Origin: Pseudorasbora parva
Taxonomy: Eukaryota; Chordata; Actinopteri; Cypriniformes; Gobionidae
Length of the DNA: 64,000 nt
Direction: 5' to 3'
Assembly: GCF_024679245.1 (NCBI RefSeq)
Contig: NC_090187.1
Location: 21,400,995 to 21,464,994 of the forward strand
Shown: positions 12,430-26,149 of the stretch, piece after piece
Layout: every line of letters starts with the position of its first letter
How positions within the stretch are numbered: the first letter of the stretch is position 1
Notes under the pieces: generated by a model
The model's database searches: none
The model's input: only the letters and a program-made list of their open reading frames with translations
Told to the model about the DNA's origin: nothing
Made by a program: the position numbers and the translations under genes

Positions 12430-13620
12430 TGGCAAGACATCCTTGGTGTAAATTACGTTCTTCTTTCAGATTAATATAATCAGAGCGGTATTAATAAATG
12501 TCCTGGTTAATCCAAGCATTATAATGGCAGTTAAAGGCTGTCCAAAATTTGAAGCCAAAAAAGTGCATCTATTCATTATAAAAGTAATCCACATCAATTA
12601 ATCAATCAATCAATCAACTTTATTTATATAGCGCTTTTACAATCACGATTGTGTCAAAGCAGCTTCACAGTGTCAAACAGGGTAATATTGCGACAAAATT
12701 AGATTTGGCTGTACAGCCGTACTGGAGAAAACAGTGATGTTATCAGCTTATTTTAATTTATTATATAGCGACAATGTTGGCAGATCAGTATTATAGTTTA
12801 TAGAATTAAATAAGACCTAATTCATATATTTTATTTGTATAATAAGTTGAATAACTTTAATCATATTTTTAGTGTCCCCAACTGAGCAAGCCAAGCCAAA
12901 GGCGACAGTGGCAAGGAACCAAAACTCCATCGGGGCATGATGGAGAAAAATAAACCTTGGGAGAAACCAGACTCAGTCGGGGTGCCAGTTCTCCTCTGGC
13001 CTATTAACACACCGTGTAAGATTATTATTCTGGCAACCTTACAGGTCGGAAATCATATTAGATCGGATTATTCAAAATTTTCAGGGTATCACGGAAGAGA
13101 CAGATTTATTTAGGATGGGGCGTCAATTACACAAGAGTTTAATTGGGTTACATGACTCTGGAGGGTTAATAAAGTACTTCCGAAGTGAATCGATGGGTTT
13201 ATATAAGAAAAATATCCATATTTAACTCGTTATAAAATAAGAAAATAACTAGTTTCCGGCGCAACGATGACGTCGGATATAGCGTAAAAAAGCATAACAG
13301 CCACGGCGTTGACGGCGGATGCAGCGTAAAAAACATAAATGATGTGACGATGATGTCGGGCGTTGCACAAGCGTTTTGAATCACGAGAGGATATTTTTCT
13401 TACACAAACCCATCGATTTAATTCAGAAGGCCTTTATTATTCCCCCGGAGCCGTGTGGAGCACTTTTAAAATGGATGGATGCACTTTTTTGGGCTACAAA
13501 TTTTGGGCTGCCATTCACTGCCATTATAAAGCTTGGACGAGCCAGGACACGTATTAATATAACTCTGATTGTATTCGTCTGAAAGAAGAATGTCATTTAC
13601 ACCAAGGAGGACTTGAGGGG
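12430..13620. repeat. Interrupted palindromic MITE
   Basis: The segment 12437-12575 (GACATCCTTGGTGTAAATTA ... AAAAAAGTGCATC) is found in diverged reverse complement at 13469-13610 (GATGCACTTTTTTGGGC ... TACACCAAGGAGGAC). An L2 3' fragment (12597-13020) sits between the arms. No coding function. Confidence 0.6.
12597..13020 (-). mobile_element. L2-family LINE 3' UTR fragment
   Basis: It begins with the family's tail in reverse, (ATCA)n then ACTTTATTTATATAGCGC, the same end as at 45572-45620. It includes the conserved CCTTGGGAGAAACCAGACTC segment near 12956. Only untranslated sequence is left. Confidence 0.65.
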
Positions 13621-16358
13621 GGGAGTAAATCAGGGTGAACGATTCCTTTAAGCTTGAGCTGAGATTGGTTTATTATGTGTCAAATAAGCTTTTGCTGTGC
13701 TCAATGTATATGCTAATGAAAGCCTAAATTAAACGTTTTGAAGACTAGATTTTCAATGGACAGATTAATAAAATTCTTATGTGTTTGGAACAATATGAGG
13801 GTTGGTAATTTATGAATCATGACTGAATTTGTATTGGCAAGTGGACTATACATTTAAGACAACTTGAATGATCAACTATCAGTCACTGTAACCACACCAT
13901 GCATTTATGCTGGTGGCAGCTGAAAGGTTAACATGTTGCTATTGCTAAATAAATGTAATGTAGTTTTGACATGTGTCCTACCTTGTGTCTTGAAAACATC
14001 TCCTGACTCTTCCTTTTAAATAGTAACAGACCTGCATCGTAGTTTTTTTTATGATTCATGACAAGACTTCTTTCAACCACTGCAAATCTAGCATTGCCAA
14101 ATTACCTTACACCTTTACAAACCCAAGGCAACTTCAGGATAACTGCCAGTGAAAATATAACACACAAAATGTTTCTGTTTATATTAGGAAAGCCGACTAT
14201 AACAACAACTTTCAATACTTGACCAGTATTCTCCTGAAGCAATACAACATGACTTTGAATGATAGACAGACTGGACTTTGGACTTTAAGCCTTTTAAAAA
14301 AATTATATTGCTTCAGAAGACTTACAAGTTGTGCTAAAAGACATTTATGGTCATAATTACATTTGCAAAAATAGCAATTCATTCAAAAATTAAAATTGAA
14401 GAACAAACTTATATTTGTATGAACATTATGTAACTGTTCATAACGTTATCATTTGCATTTTGCACAGTAACGTTACAAAATTCCATTGATTTGTTCAATG
14501 TTAATTCTAACTTACTTACTCATAAAATTGTAGCCACGTTGCTGCCATTGCACCTTCGTCTTTGCTCTGAAAAGATTTAAAAGCATGGCAACAATGTGTT
14601 AGTGTGAGTTTCAAATGAGAAAACGTCATGAGAAACAAATAACAGTTTAAAATTTTATCTAACGTTAGCAAAACAGGATCTAAAATGCTCCTCAAGTCAC
14701 TTTGTTCACCCCGGAGCTTCAGCTGCTTTAGTCAAATTAACTAGCATCACATATGATAGAGGAAACTCGAATTCGATTAACAATACATTTAAAACGGTTG
14801 TAATATAAGGAATGCGTGAGTTTGCATTAACGTTACCTTTTGCTTTAACGTAAGTTAGTTAACGTCACTGTGGCATGAGACGAGAGACATGGAAAGATGG
14901 CCAACTGTCTCAAAAGCCAGCGTTTATCTGTCCGACTGTGAGAAAGCACAAACATATATTTTTTAATTCCCCGCTGACAAACTGCAGTGTAAAACAGCAT
15001 AATTAACTCCAAACGTGTACATTAACGTTACCGTTGATAACACTGGTGCAATAGCGCATTTGCTCCTAATGTTAGATTGTTTGCTGGCTAACTTTACACA
15101 CAACATTACTGAGCTGGTTAATCTTCGGATAAACATAAAAGAGGTACGAAAATAACACTGAAAACGTTCAAACATGAGCGAAATATGAATAAATAAGTTT
15201 GAAACGCTTACCTTTTGTTTTTCTTGACTGTAGCGCGAGCCGTCCTGCTGTGACTGGACTGAAGGAGGGAAAATGGTGCGGTTTTTGTTACCTCGGAAAC
15301 TCACTGGGGTGATACTTTGACATGACTAAATGTAATGACTTTAAAAGAGCTTAATGTAAGACTGTAGGCTTAATATGAGGTAGATTAATGTATATACTAT
15401 TGTTTATTTATTTATTTTATCAGCTTTTAGTTATTTAATTGGCCATAGATGTAAAATACTAGATTAAATAAATATCTGTAACTTAAACCATTAGAGTTAA
15501 AAAGTTTTAGTAACTTATTTAGATTGAGGTTTGCTTACAATAATACATTTTTGAGTTAACATCACACATATTTGTTAAGTTGAATTAACTTTTTTGGTAA
15601 CATTAAGTAAAATGAACTTATTTCATTTAGTGAATTTCACTGTTAGGTTTTACAGTGAATGTTTGTAAATTGTGAGAAAATTGCTATTTTAACCAATGAA
15701 CCGGGACGTGTCAGCATAGCGTTTGAGGGAGTCGCCTGTCAATTGCATCATATCTGCGTTTCCCTCGATTTTATTTGCAGAAGCGCTTTTCTCTTAGCAG
15801 TGTGAACATGTCACAGCAGCGCCGAGCGAACACACAGAGTCGTAACATCATTTTAAACACACTTAAATGTATCTAACATGATAAACAGAGCTGCTTTACC
15901 TTATTCTCTTGACCGGAAAAGCGGAAATAGGGTGTGCGCCCGGCGACTGTGTCCCGTCCCATCCCGTCATAATAAAAGTCCCGGTGTTCGCGAGGCGGGA
16001 GTTTGTGTAACAATCGCTCCAGCGGCCGTTCTCAGCTCCACAACACTCGGCCCTGCTCTGCTTCACACTACAGTAACGTTAATAACCACATCCATGAACA
16101 TGATTTCTGCCCGTGTCCTATTTTCCACCGGCTGTGAGGTGAAGACCTAGCCTGGATGCCAGCCGAACTTAGCCCCGCCCACAAAATTTTTAGGTCGGGT
16201 GGTTCGGTCTGGCCTCGATCCATAGAGGAGTAATTATCCCCGAACAGAAACTGTTGGGAAAAAATGCAGACTTGGCAACACAGTGCAGTTGAGCTCTGTT
16301 GACATTTGACAATGCGTTGCTTCGTTGCTCTGATTGGTTGTAGGTCTATCCAATTGAT

Positions 16359-17281
16359 GGCTGCGTTCGGAACCGCATACTTCCCTACTATATAGTATGG
16401 TAAAGCAGTAGGCGAGCAAATAGTATGTCCGAATCCTTAGTATTCATAAAAGAGTAGGCGAGAACTACCAGGCGTAATTCTCGCGAGATTAGGATGTGCG
16501 TGTACTTAAGTTGCGTCCGAATGCTACTATATAGTAGGCAAAAACAGTACGTGCAAGGAGTAGTATGTTCGAAACCTCAGTAATCATCAAAGAGTAGGCG
16601 AGAAATCCCCGTATGACCTACTGCGCTCCACCCAGATTGTGAAGCACTCATCGTCGGATACTTTTCTATCCCTGCCTTCCCATAAGGCCACAGGAAAGGA
16701 TACATCAGGTGGAGGAAAGCTGTTTTCAAATGTGAGTATTACAAACCAAAATCACGATTCCCTTTTGTTCAAATCACATTTGTTGAGCTTCTGTAGAGTA
16801 AACTTTTGAATTGTTAAAGGTGTAAAGTTGAGTAAATAGTTGTGATTGTGCTGTAAAAACAAGTTTTATTGTGTATAGCTAGGGGAGCTCCAGTAACACA
16901 CATACGTCTCCAAAGTGGATTACATATACATCTTAAAGATAAAGATACTTACTAAATGTTTATTTAACATCTGACAGGAATGAGCACATCACAACATGAA
17001 ATAGACATCTGATAAATCTGAACAGATCAGAATGATGTGTGTGTGTGCTATAATGTTGAGTTCACTGTTGTCAATTCTGCTTACTTTACATGAACCTGAG
17101 CAATGTAAATAATCAAATCTACATAAAGTAACTAAACATAAGTTATCAATTTAATTTGTCCATTAGTACTGTTGATAAACTGAGGAACATTAACACATCA
17201 GCAACTACATTTAAATGTAGTATTGAACATAAATCACATGGGTAACGTTAATCTTGTCTGAAGTTACAGGCACAGAAGAGC

Positions 17282-17315
<34 letters not shown>

Positions 17316-18964
17316 ATCAGGTGTAGAGTGGCTGATGAAGGAATGCTGTCATCAAAGGCTTTGAGTCAGTATACTACAGAAATGAATAAAACATCTATTT
17401 AAATCTTAAGTTGTATTTTATTTCAAACAGAGTTATTTCAGCACTTTTCTGAGTCTTGATGTCTGTGCATTTGCTGCAGAGCTTTTGTGGTGGAGCAGGG
17501 CCTGCAAGACACGGGGATGGTGGCATGTGTGGGGAAAACCTGAGACAAAAATATAAAGTAAGATCATTTAGTTACTTCTAATACAGAAATCAAATGACAT
17601 TGTGCTGCTAAAATGAATACTTCTGTATTATGTTTGTGCATTTTTGTAGGATCTGAGATGTCGGCAGATGTGTGTGAGCACCTGGACCCTCCATCACTTC
17701 ACCTGCCCTAAGTGCCTCATCTGGCCCAGATGCTGCTGTGGTCTCTTCATCCTCAGTAAACCCACAGCCAGTGAGACTTCCAGAAAAAGACCAAAAGCGA
17801 CTAATAACAGTGCACTTATTATAGGGACGATCCCCCTGGAGCTAAGAGCCTTGCTCAAGGACAGACTGATGGTTGAATTGACAATGACAGGCTGAATTGT
17901 TTTATAATTACATGGTGGTATATTTAACAACGAACAATCATACTGTTGAAACAAATATGGGTTTGTGTACATTATATACACAGAAAAAAAAACACAATAA
18001 CAAGGTTAGATATCTTGAATAAATCTTCATAATGCAATATGTTTTTTTTTAGTTGTTATTTCATAAGCCTGGGATGAAACAGGAGTTATATTTAACAAGA
18101 AAAATTGAATTTTTTTGCGTCGCAAAGTGGATCTCCACGGTCACTGCTGTCACAGGACTTCACCAAATCATACCAAAGAAGTGTGTTTTTGACGGAGCGG
18201 TCCCAGCGATAAAGGTTTGGTCCTGCTTTGGAAGCAGCCGGTGAGTAAAACTGCTTCAAATGTCTGTGCTGTTGGCTATCGTCACGTGAGTAAACATCAG
18301 TAAACGACACGATCGCGTGCTTCGTCATTCAAATGCGCTAATGGTTACTCCATTGTTGTTCTATGTATAACGCTACACTAGTCTGACGTGCAAAACCGTT
18401 TTTTTTTGCAACTGCTAAGGTTTAGTCGCATACAATAGTCCATAAACCGAATCATGTCCTCATAAACTGTGAGTAAAGACACACAAATGTTGACAGGCCA
18501 CTAAATACAGTACATACCACAGAGACGGACGTCCTGCTGTTGCTGTTTCTCCTGTTCAATTTATTTCAGCCTCCGAATTTGATTCTGGATCATATATCTA
18601 TTAGCTGAGATCGATAGCCATGGGTTTCTCCACGCTTGAGGACGTCACCGCGTTGTGCGCATTCGTCATTCTTTAGCTCCGCCCACACGATACGCCTCCA
18701 TGCGCTAGGTTTTTTCCGGAAAGACTCGGTACAGCCTATATTTCTTTTATAAATATAATAAAACTAAAGACTTTTCGGAGATATGAAGGATGCAATACTA
18801 CTCTATAGGTACTCAAGATTGACATGAGATTGACTGAAACAGAATGTTTCACCCCCCCTTTAATGAGATCTGGATATATAGTACCTACTCTTTTAGCGCT
18901 CGTTAAGTAAGTACTTATTGAAATTAAGTACCTATTCAATGAGTATGCAGTTCCGAACGCAGCC
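16359..18964. mobile_element. Terminal-inverted-repeat element (GGCTGCGTTCGGAAC ends), GAT duplication
   Basis: The left end GGCTGCGTTCGGAACCGCAT and the right end (complement GGCTGCGTTCGGAACTGCAT) flank 2.6 kb, bordered by GAT at 16356-16358 and 18965-18967. Joining the flanks restores a continuous outer element (CCAATTGATGTCTTTCC). Internal copies of the end motif (near 16515 and 16560) give repeated TACTATATAGTA subterminal sequence. The interior holds a (TG)n tract at 17283-17312 and unrecognised short ORFs (17668-17895, 18053-18244). Superfamily uncertain. Confidence 0.65.
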
Positions 18965-19023
18965 GATGTCTTTCCTGGTTCGTTTAAAACACCCCCAATG
19001 GAGCGCCCAATGGAGCAGTTTCA

Positions 19024-19553
19024 GGCTGCACCCGAAACCTGGAAAAAACCTGCTGCCTTCGGAGGACACATTTGAAGGCAGGAAAGCATCAAGCTGCGTC
19101 CGAATCTAATGTTTGCTTCACTTCCTGTCTCCTAAGATACCTTCATCTGATCGATTTTTGAAGGCAGCGTACATGTGTCCTTCGCTGCCTTTGATATCCC
19201 ACAATCCTGTGCTTTCCATTCAGTAACAGTTGATCTGGGGAAAAAAGATGGCGTCCAGAAGTTGCGTTTGCGGGTCAGTTTGTGTGTAGCCTAAATGTAC
19301 GATTTTTACCAACATATTACACTTCTGATGTCATTTCTAGCGAGAAATTTCTACTGTAGTAATTAAATGTGTTTAGTTCTCACCAAAGCTCTCTCTATTT
19401 TGCTGTAGATCATTAGCTAAACTGTTACACTGCCTTGGAAGTGTGTCCGAAATTAGTTTTATATGTCTTCAAGCACAAAACGCTGCCTTACAAGTCATTG
19501 TCTGATGAGGCAGTGAGGCAACGAGTCAGCAGCCTAGGTTTTCGGACGCAGCC
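19024..19553. mobile_element. 530 bp MITE with GGCTGC ends
   Basis: The left end GGCTGCACCCGAAACCTGG and the right end (complement GGCTGCGTCCGAAAACCTAG) are inverted repeats related to, but distinct from, the 16359-18964 element. No ORF. The target duplication is not clear. Confidence 0.5.
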
Positions 19554-19672
19554 ATATTCTGACTAGAATTGAGTATGACCACATGTCCCAAGATGCTTGG
19601 CATCATCAAACTACACCTTTGTTTTGAATAGGCGCCTTCAAGTGGACAGAAAGTTGCATAGTGCACCTTTAA

Positions 19673-20353
19673 TGATACCAGACCCTTTTGCAAAAAATAA
19701 ATTAACTAAATAAACCTCACAAGGGAACATGCCCTTTGCCCTATAAGAACCTGTTAAACTGTTCACACTTCAGTATTCAAACCAAAATTATGTCCGCCCA
19801 GCACCCAGTTCTAGCACTGATTTTTACAAATCTATTTAAATCTAATAAATATTGTGCCTGGCTATATATTTTTATATTCACATTTATATTATATTATCTA
19901 TTAAAGTAGGCCTACATCTCTAATTTTCAACAGTGATATGTTTGGTAATTTTTGGTCAGATTTACTTATTTTGCAGATAAATGTTTATTCTAGTGATCTC
20001 TGGCAACACAGGATAGAGTTCTTTACAAATCCTACTAAGGTAAAGGTTTGACTTATCAATATTTTTACGTAAACAAGACGTTCTTCTATCTGATTGGCTG
20101 AAGGACAGACGTGGGTGCTAGTCAGCTGACGAAATACCCGAAATCACCGTTAAAGGTTGGCTCATGAATATGAATAAGGTTACATACGATAGCGCCAGCG
20201 TGAGGCAATCCTTTGCCATAGTAGGCTGCACAGATTGAGTTGCAGTAGGCGGGGTAAATGGCGCAAAGGCGGAACAGCTCTAAACTAAAGTTGCCTGCCT
20301 GGATTAGAGTTTTGCACGATTATTCGTAGCGAGGCCGGACGGAGCTGGCAGAG
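19673..20353. promoter_or_regulatory. Upstream region of aqp11
   Basis: About 680 bp lie between the TTAA element and the aqp11 start codon. The last 120 bp become GC-rich, with a GGCGGGG box at 20248-20254 and AAAGGCGG near 20265. No clear TATA box lies at a suitable distance. The transcription start cannot be placed from sequence alone. Confidence 0.4.
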
Positions 20354-22288
<1,935 letters not shown>

Positions 22289-23776
22289 ATTAAGATGGTT
22301 TTAAAACAAAAGAGTTTAATAGTCACTAGTAATTACTCATGCATATGCAGTTATATACTGTGAATATGTACTACATTATGACACTGTATTTTTTTTTAGC
22401 TCATTCTCAAAGTAATAATGAAACTGAAGGGACCTTAATGGGTTAGTTTTAGAAGGGTTTTACTGGTATCCGTTTATAAAATGTCTTAAACGTCTTTTTT
22501 TAAATGACAACATGCAAATTCATAAAGCACAGTGATTATGTAATGGCAGACACATTGCAGGTTTACACTACAGCAACATTCATAAAAAGGTCATGGCCTG
22601 TGTGCCAAAAAGCATTTGTGACCATTACAAACTGTTATCTTAACAACTGGACATTCCTGGAATAAGACACATGTGAAGTGTACTAACAGTGCTGTTGGAA
22701 TACTATTTTGTGTTTTGTTCTACTAGCGATGATTTTTACCTTGTAATAGGTAAATGCTATAGTAGTATTAGTAATCTTAAGCACAGTTTTGCAGTGCCTT
22801 TGGATTATCCTGGCTAAAATAACCCAGGTAAACCAGATCAGATAGAATGCCATGTCAAGCAAACGCAGAATGTAAAATATGGCATAATAATACAATAAAT
22901 TAAATGAAGCAGTAATACAATCTATTTATTAGTCTGTTTTTAATTAAACTTTACATAAAACACATGGCTCAGTGGTACTTTAACCTGAGAGGTCAAATAG
23001 GCTGGTGTGAAATAGTTTATGAAGGACCTTTGACCCTTTTGTGAACTCAGATGTGCTGAACAAACGCAAAATGGCATTTTGTTCCACTTACAGCTGCCAA
23101 AGCAATAAAAGACGAGCAAATAAAGTGAAATATTGTGAGATGTTGTTGCATAAGACGTTCACACATGAATGAAAGTCGTTGACATTTGGATTTTGAGATG
23201 CTGTCAAATTCTAGCTTAACGTTGAAGGTGAATACTCAAATCGTTTTTATTTCACAATCAAAAATGTGTAAAACAGGAATAAAATAAAAAAGGTGCTTAA
23301 AGGCTGCCGTACATTTAAATCAACCTTAAAGTACAATCAACTTGAATTTTTAAGTCATTTCAACTTAAATGAAATGAAAGGGTCACCGCCACTACATTTT
23401 TCATGTAGGCCTATAGTGTTCCTTCCTTCCGTTCCTTCCAACTTCCTGTTTCATGACAATAATAGCATGCTTTAGCACTAAGTGTTGCTAAAGTGTTTTA
23501 TATAGTTTTTACTAGCATGTTTAGTACTCAATTGCATATTTTAGTAGTACATCATAGTGTTAAACAGGTCACTGTTGCCAGCAGGTGGTGCTATTACTAT
23601 ACATGAATATTGCCATGTAGATGTGTTCAGGGCAGGACTCTTCTCAACCGTGTTTGGGGCAGATCAGACATTGTATGCTTGACTTGCATCAACTTCCTGT
23701 TTCGTGGGGTTAATCGCAAACATTAGCACTTGGCCAAGTGTGGCATGAATTTTGTTTCTAGCATGTTTGGTATTTC
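22289..23776. other. aqp11 3' UTR and downstream interval
   Basis: AT-rich, with no further exon or recognisable element. Short ORFs here have no motif. Confidence 0.5.
22894..22899 (+). terminator. Candidate aqp11 polyadenylation signal
   Basis: AATAAA about 600 bp after the stop codon. Another lies at about 23104. Which one is used cannot be told from sequence. Confidence 0.45.
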
Positions 23777-24010
23777 TGTTATGGGTGTGTGGTGGTGCAG
23801 CAGAGAAGAGGAGATCCAGGACTTCCACAAAGACAGGCTTTATTAAAATAAATGGACAAAACACCAAACACAATTAACATAATGTGTAACATAACCTAGA
23901 CCGGGCCAAGACAGAGTGAACAAGAGGAATTTAAAATTCAAACACTGATGACTGACATAAGGGCACAGGTGACATGATAACCAAACACAGCTGAACATAA
24001 CTAGTAGGAA
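23777..24010 (-). mobile_element. Possible LTR remnant
   Basis: Read on the minus strand it has an AATAAAGCC poly(A)-type signal (complement at about 23828-23844) and ends CACCCATAACA, as LTRs end in CA. No partner repeat or target duplication was found. This is a weak call. Confidence 0.3.
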
Positions 24011-24489
24011 AACCCAGACAACTTCCGGCAAATTTAGATTTGCTCTGGCAAAGCCCATTCAAGCCCATTTCTATTTCGTCGAAATCGCGGCACCAATCAG
24101 AAACGTTGGGGCGGGCTTTACATAATGACGACAGCGCAGTAACGGTGAAGCAGATTTTGAACAATACAAAGATTGATGCTGCCATAGAATATCACTCATT
24201 CGAAACAGCTATTGCGTATGCTTTAAGCTATTTAAACTTTTCCTTTTTGTTAAAACCCGATCAAAGAACAACACTCGGCTACAGATGTTGGTTACACCAG
24301 CTACTTTGATGAGGAGGATGGGCCATGAGATCATGTGCTAACACCACACAGCAGCTCTGTAACTGGCCTTTCTGTGCTTATTTCCTCACACTAGATCTGG
24401 TAGTCATGTAAAAATGGTAAGTAATTACTATTGGTAAATAAAATGGTAAATAAATAATTAGCGTAACTATGCTCAAGTCTGAAAATGTT
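24011..24489. other. Unassigned interval before the LTR element
   Basis: No gene recognised. The ORF 24040-24309 shows no known motif and the region resembles degraded repeat sequence. Confidence 0.4.
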
Positions 24490-24494
24490 CTAAC

Positions 24495-24890
24495 TGTCAC
24501 ATGTCTGTCATGTCTTGTGTAGCACATGTTGTGTTTTTGTCACTTCTGACCCTGTGCTTGTGTTTGTCATGTCTCCGGTCAACTGTCAACCCCGCCCTTC
24601 TTGTTATCTGATTATTGGTTAATTTGCCCCACCTGTTCTCCCTTATTACCTGCCTTGTTTGTTCCCTTTATAATCTCCTTGTGTTTGCAGTCCTGTGCTG
24701 GATTGTTGTTGGATGTCACCCTGTTCCTTGGTGTGCTATATCGTCTTGCTCCTTGTGTTTATTTTATTTTATTTTAAGTTTAGTTTTCCCCTCGTGGGTG
24801 TTTTGTTTATGTTTGCATTTCATGTAATAAATCTTTGTTTCCCTCCTGCAATTGAGTCCTCGCTCCTTTTCACTGTTATCTACCCTGACA
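24495..24890 (+). repeat. 5' LTR of the non-autonomous element
   Basis: 396 bp, TG...CA. AATAAA near 24827 is a plausible poly(A) signal. Sequence CTTTATAATC near 24666 could be a TATA-type promoter. Confidence 0.92.
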
Positions 24891-24906
24891 TAACGATCCA
24901 GCCTTA

Positions 24907-25557
24907 ATGAGGACTCAGCGGAGGAAGGACTTGACTTCGGTCCAGGAGGACCCAATGGTGCTCGCAGGCGCAGAGACTGATCCTGTCAGTCCGGACCTGG
25001 CCAAGAGGGCGGTGTTGGGCTTCTATGTTTTGGCTGTGCTGCATGCTTGGAATAAGCACAGGGCTTCCTCCAGGCCTTTTGGCACTTCAGAGGCCATCCC
25101 AGAGCAGACTGCCAGTGTTACGGAGGTTGTTCCAGAGCAGCCCTTGATCATCCTGGAGGATATCCCAGAGTTGCCTAAGTGCATTGCCCTGCCATGGCCA
25201 GCCTCCGAGCAGCGTCCAGGGAAGGCTCCAGCCCCCGAGCAGCGTCCAGGGAAGGCTCCAGCCCCCGAGCAGCGTCCAGGGAAGGCTCCAGCCCCCGAGC
25301 AGCGTCCAGGGTAGGCTCCAGCCCCCGAGCAGCGTCCAGGGTAGGCTCCAGCCCCCGAGCAGCGTCCAGGGTAGACTCCAGCCCCCGAGCAGCGTCCAGG
25401 GAAGGCTCCAGCCCCCGAGCAGCGTCCAGGGAAGGCTCCAGCCCCCGAGCAGCGTCCAGGGAAGGCTCCAGCCCCCGACCAGCGTCCAGGGAATGCTCCA
25501 GCCCCCGAGCAGCGTCCAGGGAAGGCTCAAGCCCCCGAGCAGCGTCCACGGATGACT
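24907..25557 (+). CDS. Repeat-rich open frame of the LTR element (decapeptide repeats)
   Basis: An ATG at 24907, 17 bases after the 5' LTR, opens 135 codons. They have no known domain in the first 95 residues and then pass into decapeptide repeats (EQRPGKAPAP) encoded by a 30 bp tandem repeat. In this copy the frame ends at 25314, where one repeat unit has GGGTAG in place of GGGAAG; the array itself runs to about 25550. Proline/Glu-rich repeat products like this are known from fish LTR elements; the function is unknown. No Gag zinc knuckle is visible. Confidence 0.5.
25205..25552. repeat. 30 bp tandem array (about 12 units)
   Basis: The unit is GAGCAGCGTCCAGGGAAGGC followed by TCCAGCCCCC. 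Units differ by single substitutions (GTAGGC, GTAGAC, GAATGC). The period is a multiple of three and stop-free in several frames on both strands, which explains the multiple overlapping ORFs. Confidence 0.95.
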
Positions 25558-25675
25558 AGGCTTCTTGTTTCGAGTCCAGAGAGAACGCCCACTGAACTGT
25601 GCACGCCTTCCTGGCGTCCTGCCAGGGATCCAGACCCGCCCGACCCTCCCTGGCTTCTAGAGATACCGGAACCCG

Positions 25676-25985
25676 CCTGGTCCATCCCTCCCTGGTCCAT
25701 CCCTCCCATCCCACCCTGGTCAGTTCCTCCCTGGTCCATCCCTCCCATCCCACCCTGGTCAGTTCCTCTCTGGTCCATGCCTCCCGTCCCACCTGGTCAG
25801 TTCCTCTCTGGTCCATCCCACCCATCCCACCCTGGTCAGTTCCTCCCTGGTCCATCCCTCCCGTCCCACCCTGGTCAGTTCCTCCCTGGTCCATCCCTCC
25901 CATCCCACCCTGGTCAGTTCCTCTCTGGTCCATCCCTCCCGTCCCACCCTGGTCAGTTCCTCTCTGGTCCATCCCTCCCAGGTCA
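25676..25985. repeat. 39 bp tandem array (about 8 units)
   Basis: Units of TGGTCCATCCCTCCCATCCC plus ACCCTGGTCAGTTCCTCCC. Read in frame this gives a 13-residue Trp/Pro repeat (WSIPPIPPWSVPP); it too is open in more than one frame. Confidence 0.93.
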
Positions 25986-26149
25986 TCTGCTAGGGGTTTG
26001 ATTGGCCTGACCAGCCCTGGTGCATCATTCCCTTCCTGGTCCTTTCTAGGACTTGCTGGACTGTTACACTTGCTCAGTCTGTTTCCCATCATCAAGTGTT
26101 TGTGTTTTCTGGTGGAGCGTCTGGTAGCCGCTCCGTAGGGAGGGGGTTA

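Larger units (their letters stand above)
11124..15657. mobile_element. CACTA/EnSpm-like non-autonomous element (CACTG...CAGTG)
   Basis: It starts CACTGTAAAACCCAACA and ends with the complement of CACTGTAAAACCTAACA. Joining the flanks (CCCAAA / AATGTTT) restores a continuous outer-element sequence if AA is duplicated. CACT(A/G) ends with a 2-3 bp duplication are CACTA-like. Subterminal regions are rich in AACT/AGTT runs (11140-11480 and 15480-15640). No transposase was recognised; short ORFs such as 14963-15304 have no known motif. Confidence 0.6.
11029..19668. mobile_element. TTAA-flanked DNA element carrying nested insertions
   Basis: The left end AGGTGCATTATGCAGTATT (11029) and the right end (complement AGGTGCACTATGCAACTTT, ending 19668) are inverted repeats, each bordered by TTAA (11025-11028 and 19669-19672). 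TTAA duplications are made by piggyBac and Kolobok transposases; the AGG termini suggest Kolobok, which is inference. Most of its 8.6 kb is later insertions (11124-15657, 16359-18964, 19024-19553). Removing them leaves a MITE-sized element of roughly 1 kb without a transposase. Confidence 0.72.

Noticed and set aside
17668..17895. 75-codon ORF as a possible Cys-rich protein exon
   Set aside because: No conserved domain seen; it lies inside a terminal-inverted-repeat element and overlaps an equally long antisense ORF.
25205..25552. Regularly spaced repeats suggesting a CRISPR array
   Set aside because: The units are directly abutting with no spacers, the context is an LTR element, and the genome is eukaryotic.
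25087..26138. Several long overlapping ORFs on both strands across the tandem arrays
   Set aside because: They arise because the 30 and 39 bp repeat units lack stops in most frames. Only the frame beginning at 24907 follows the LTR in the expected way, and even that is uncertain.
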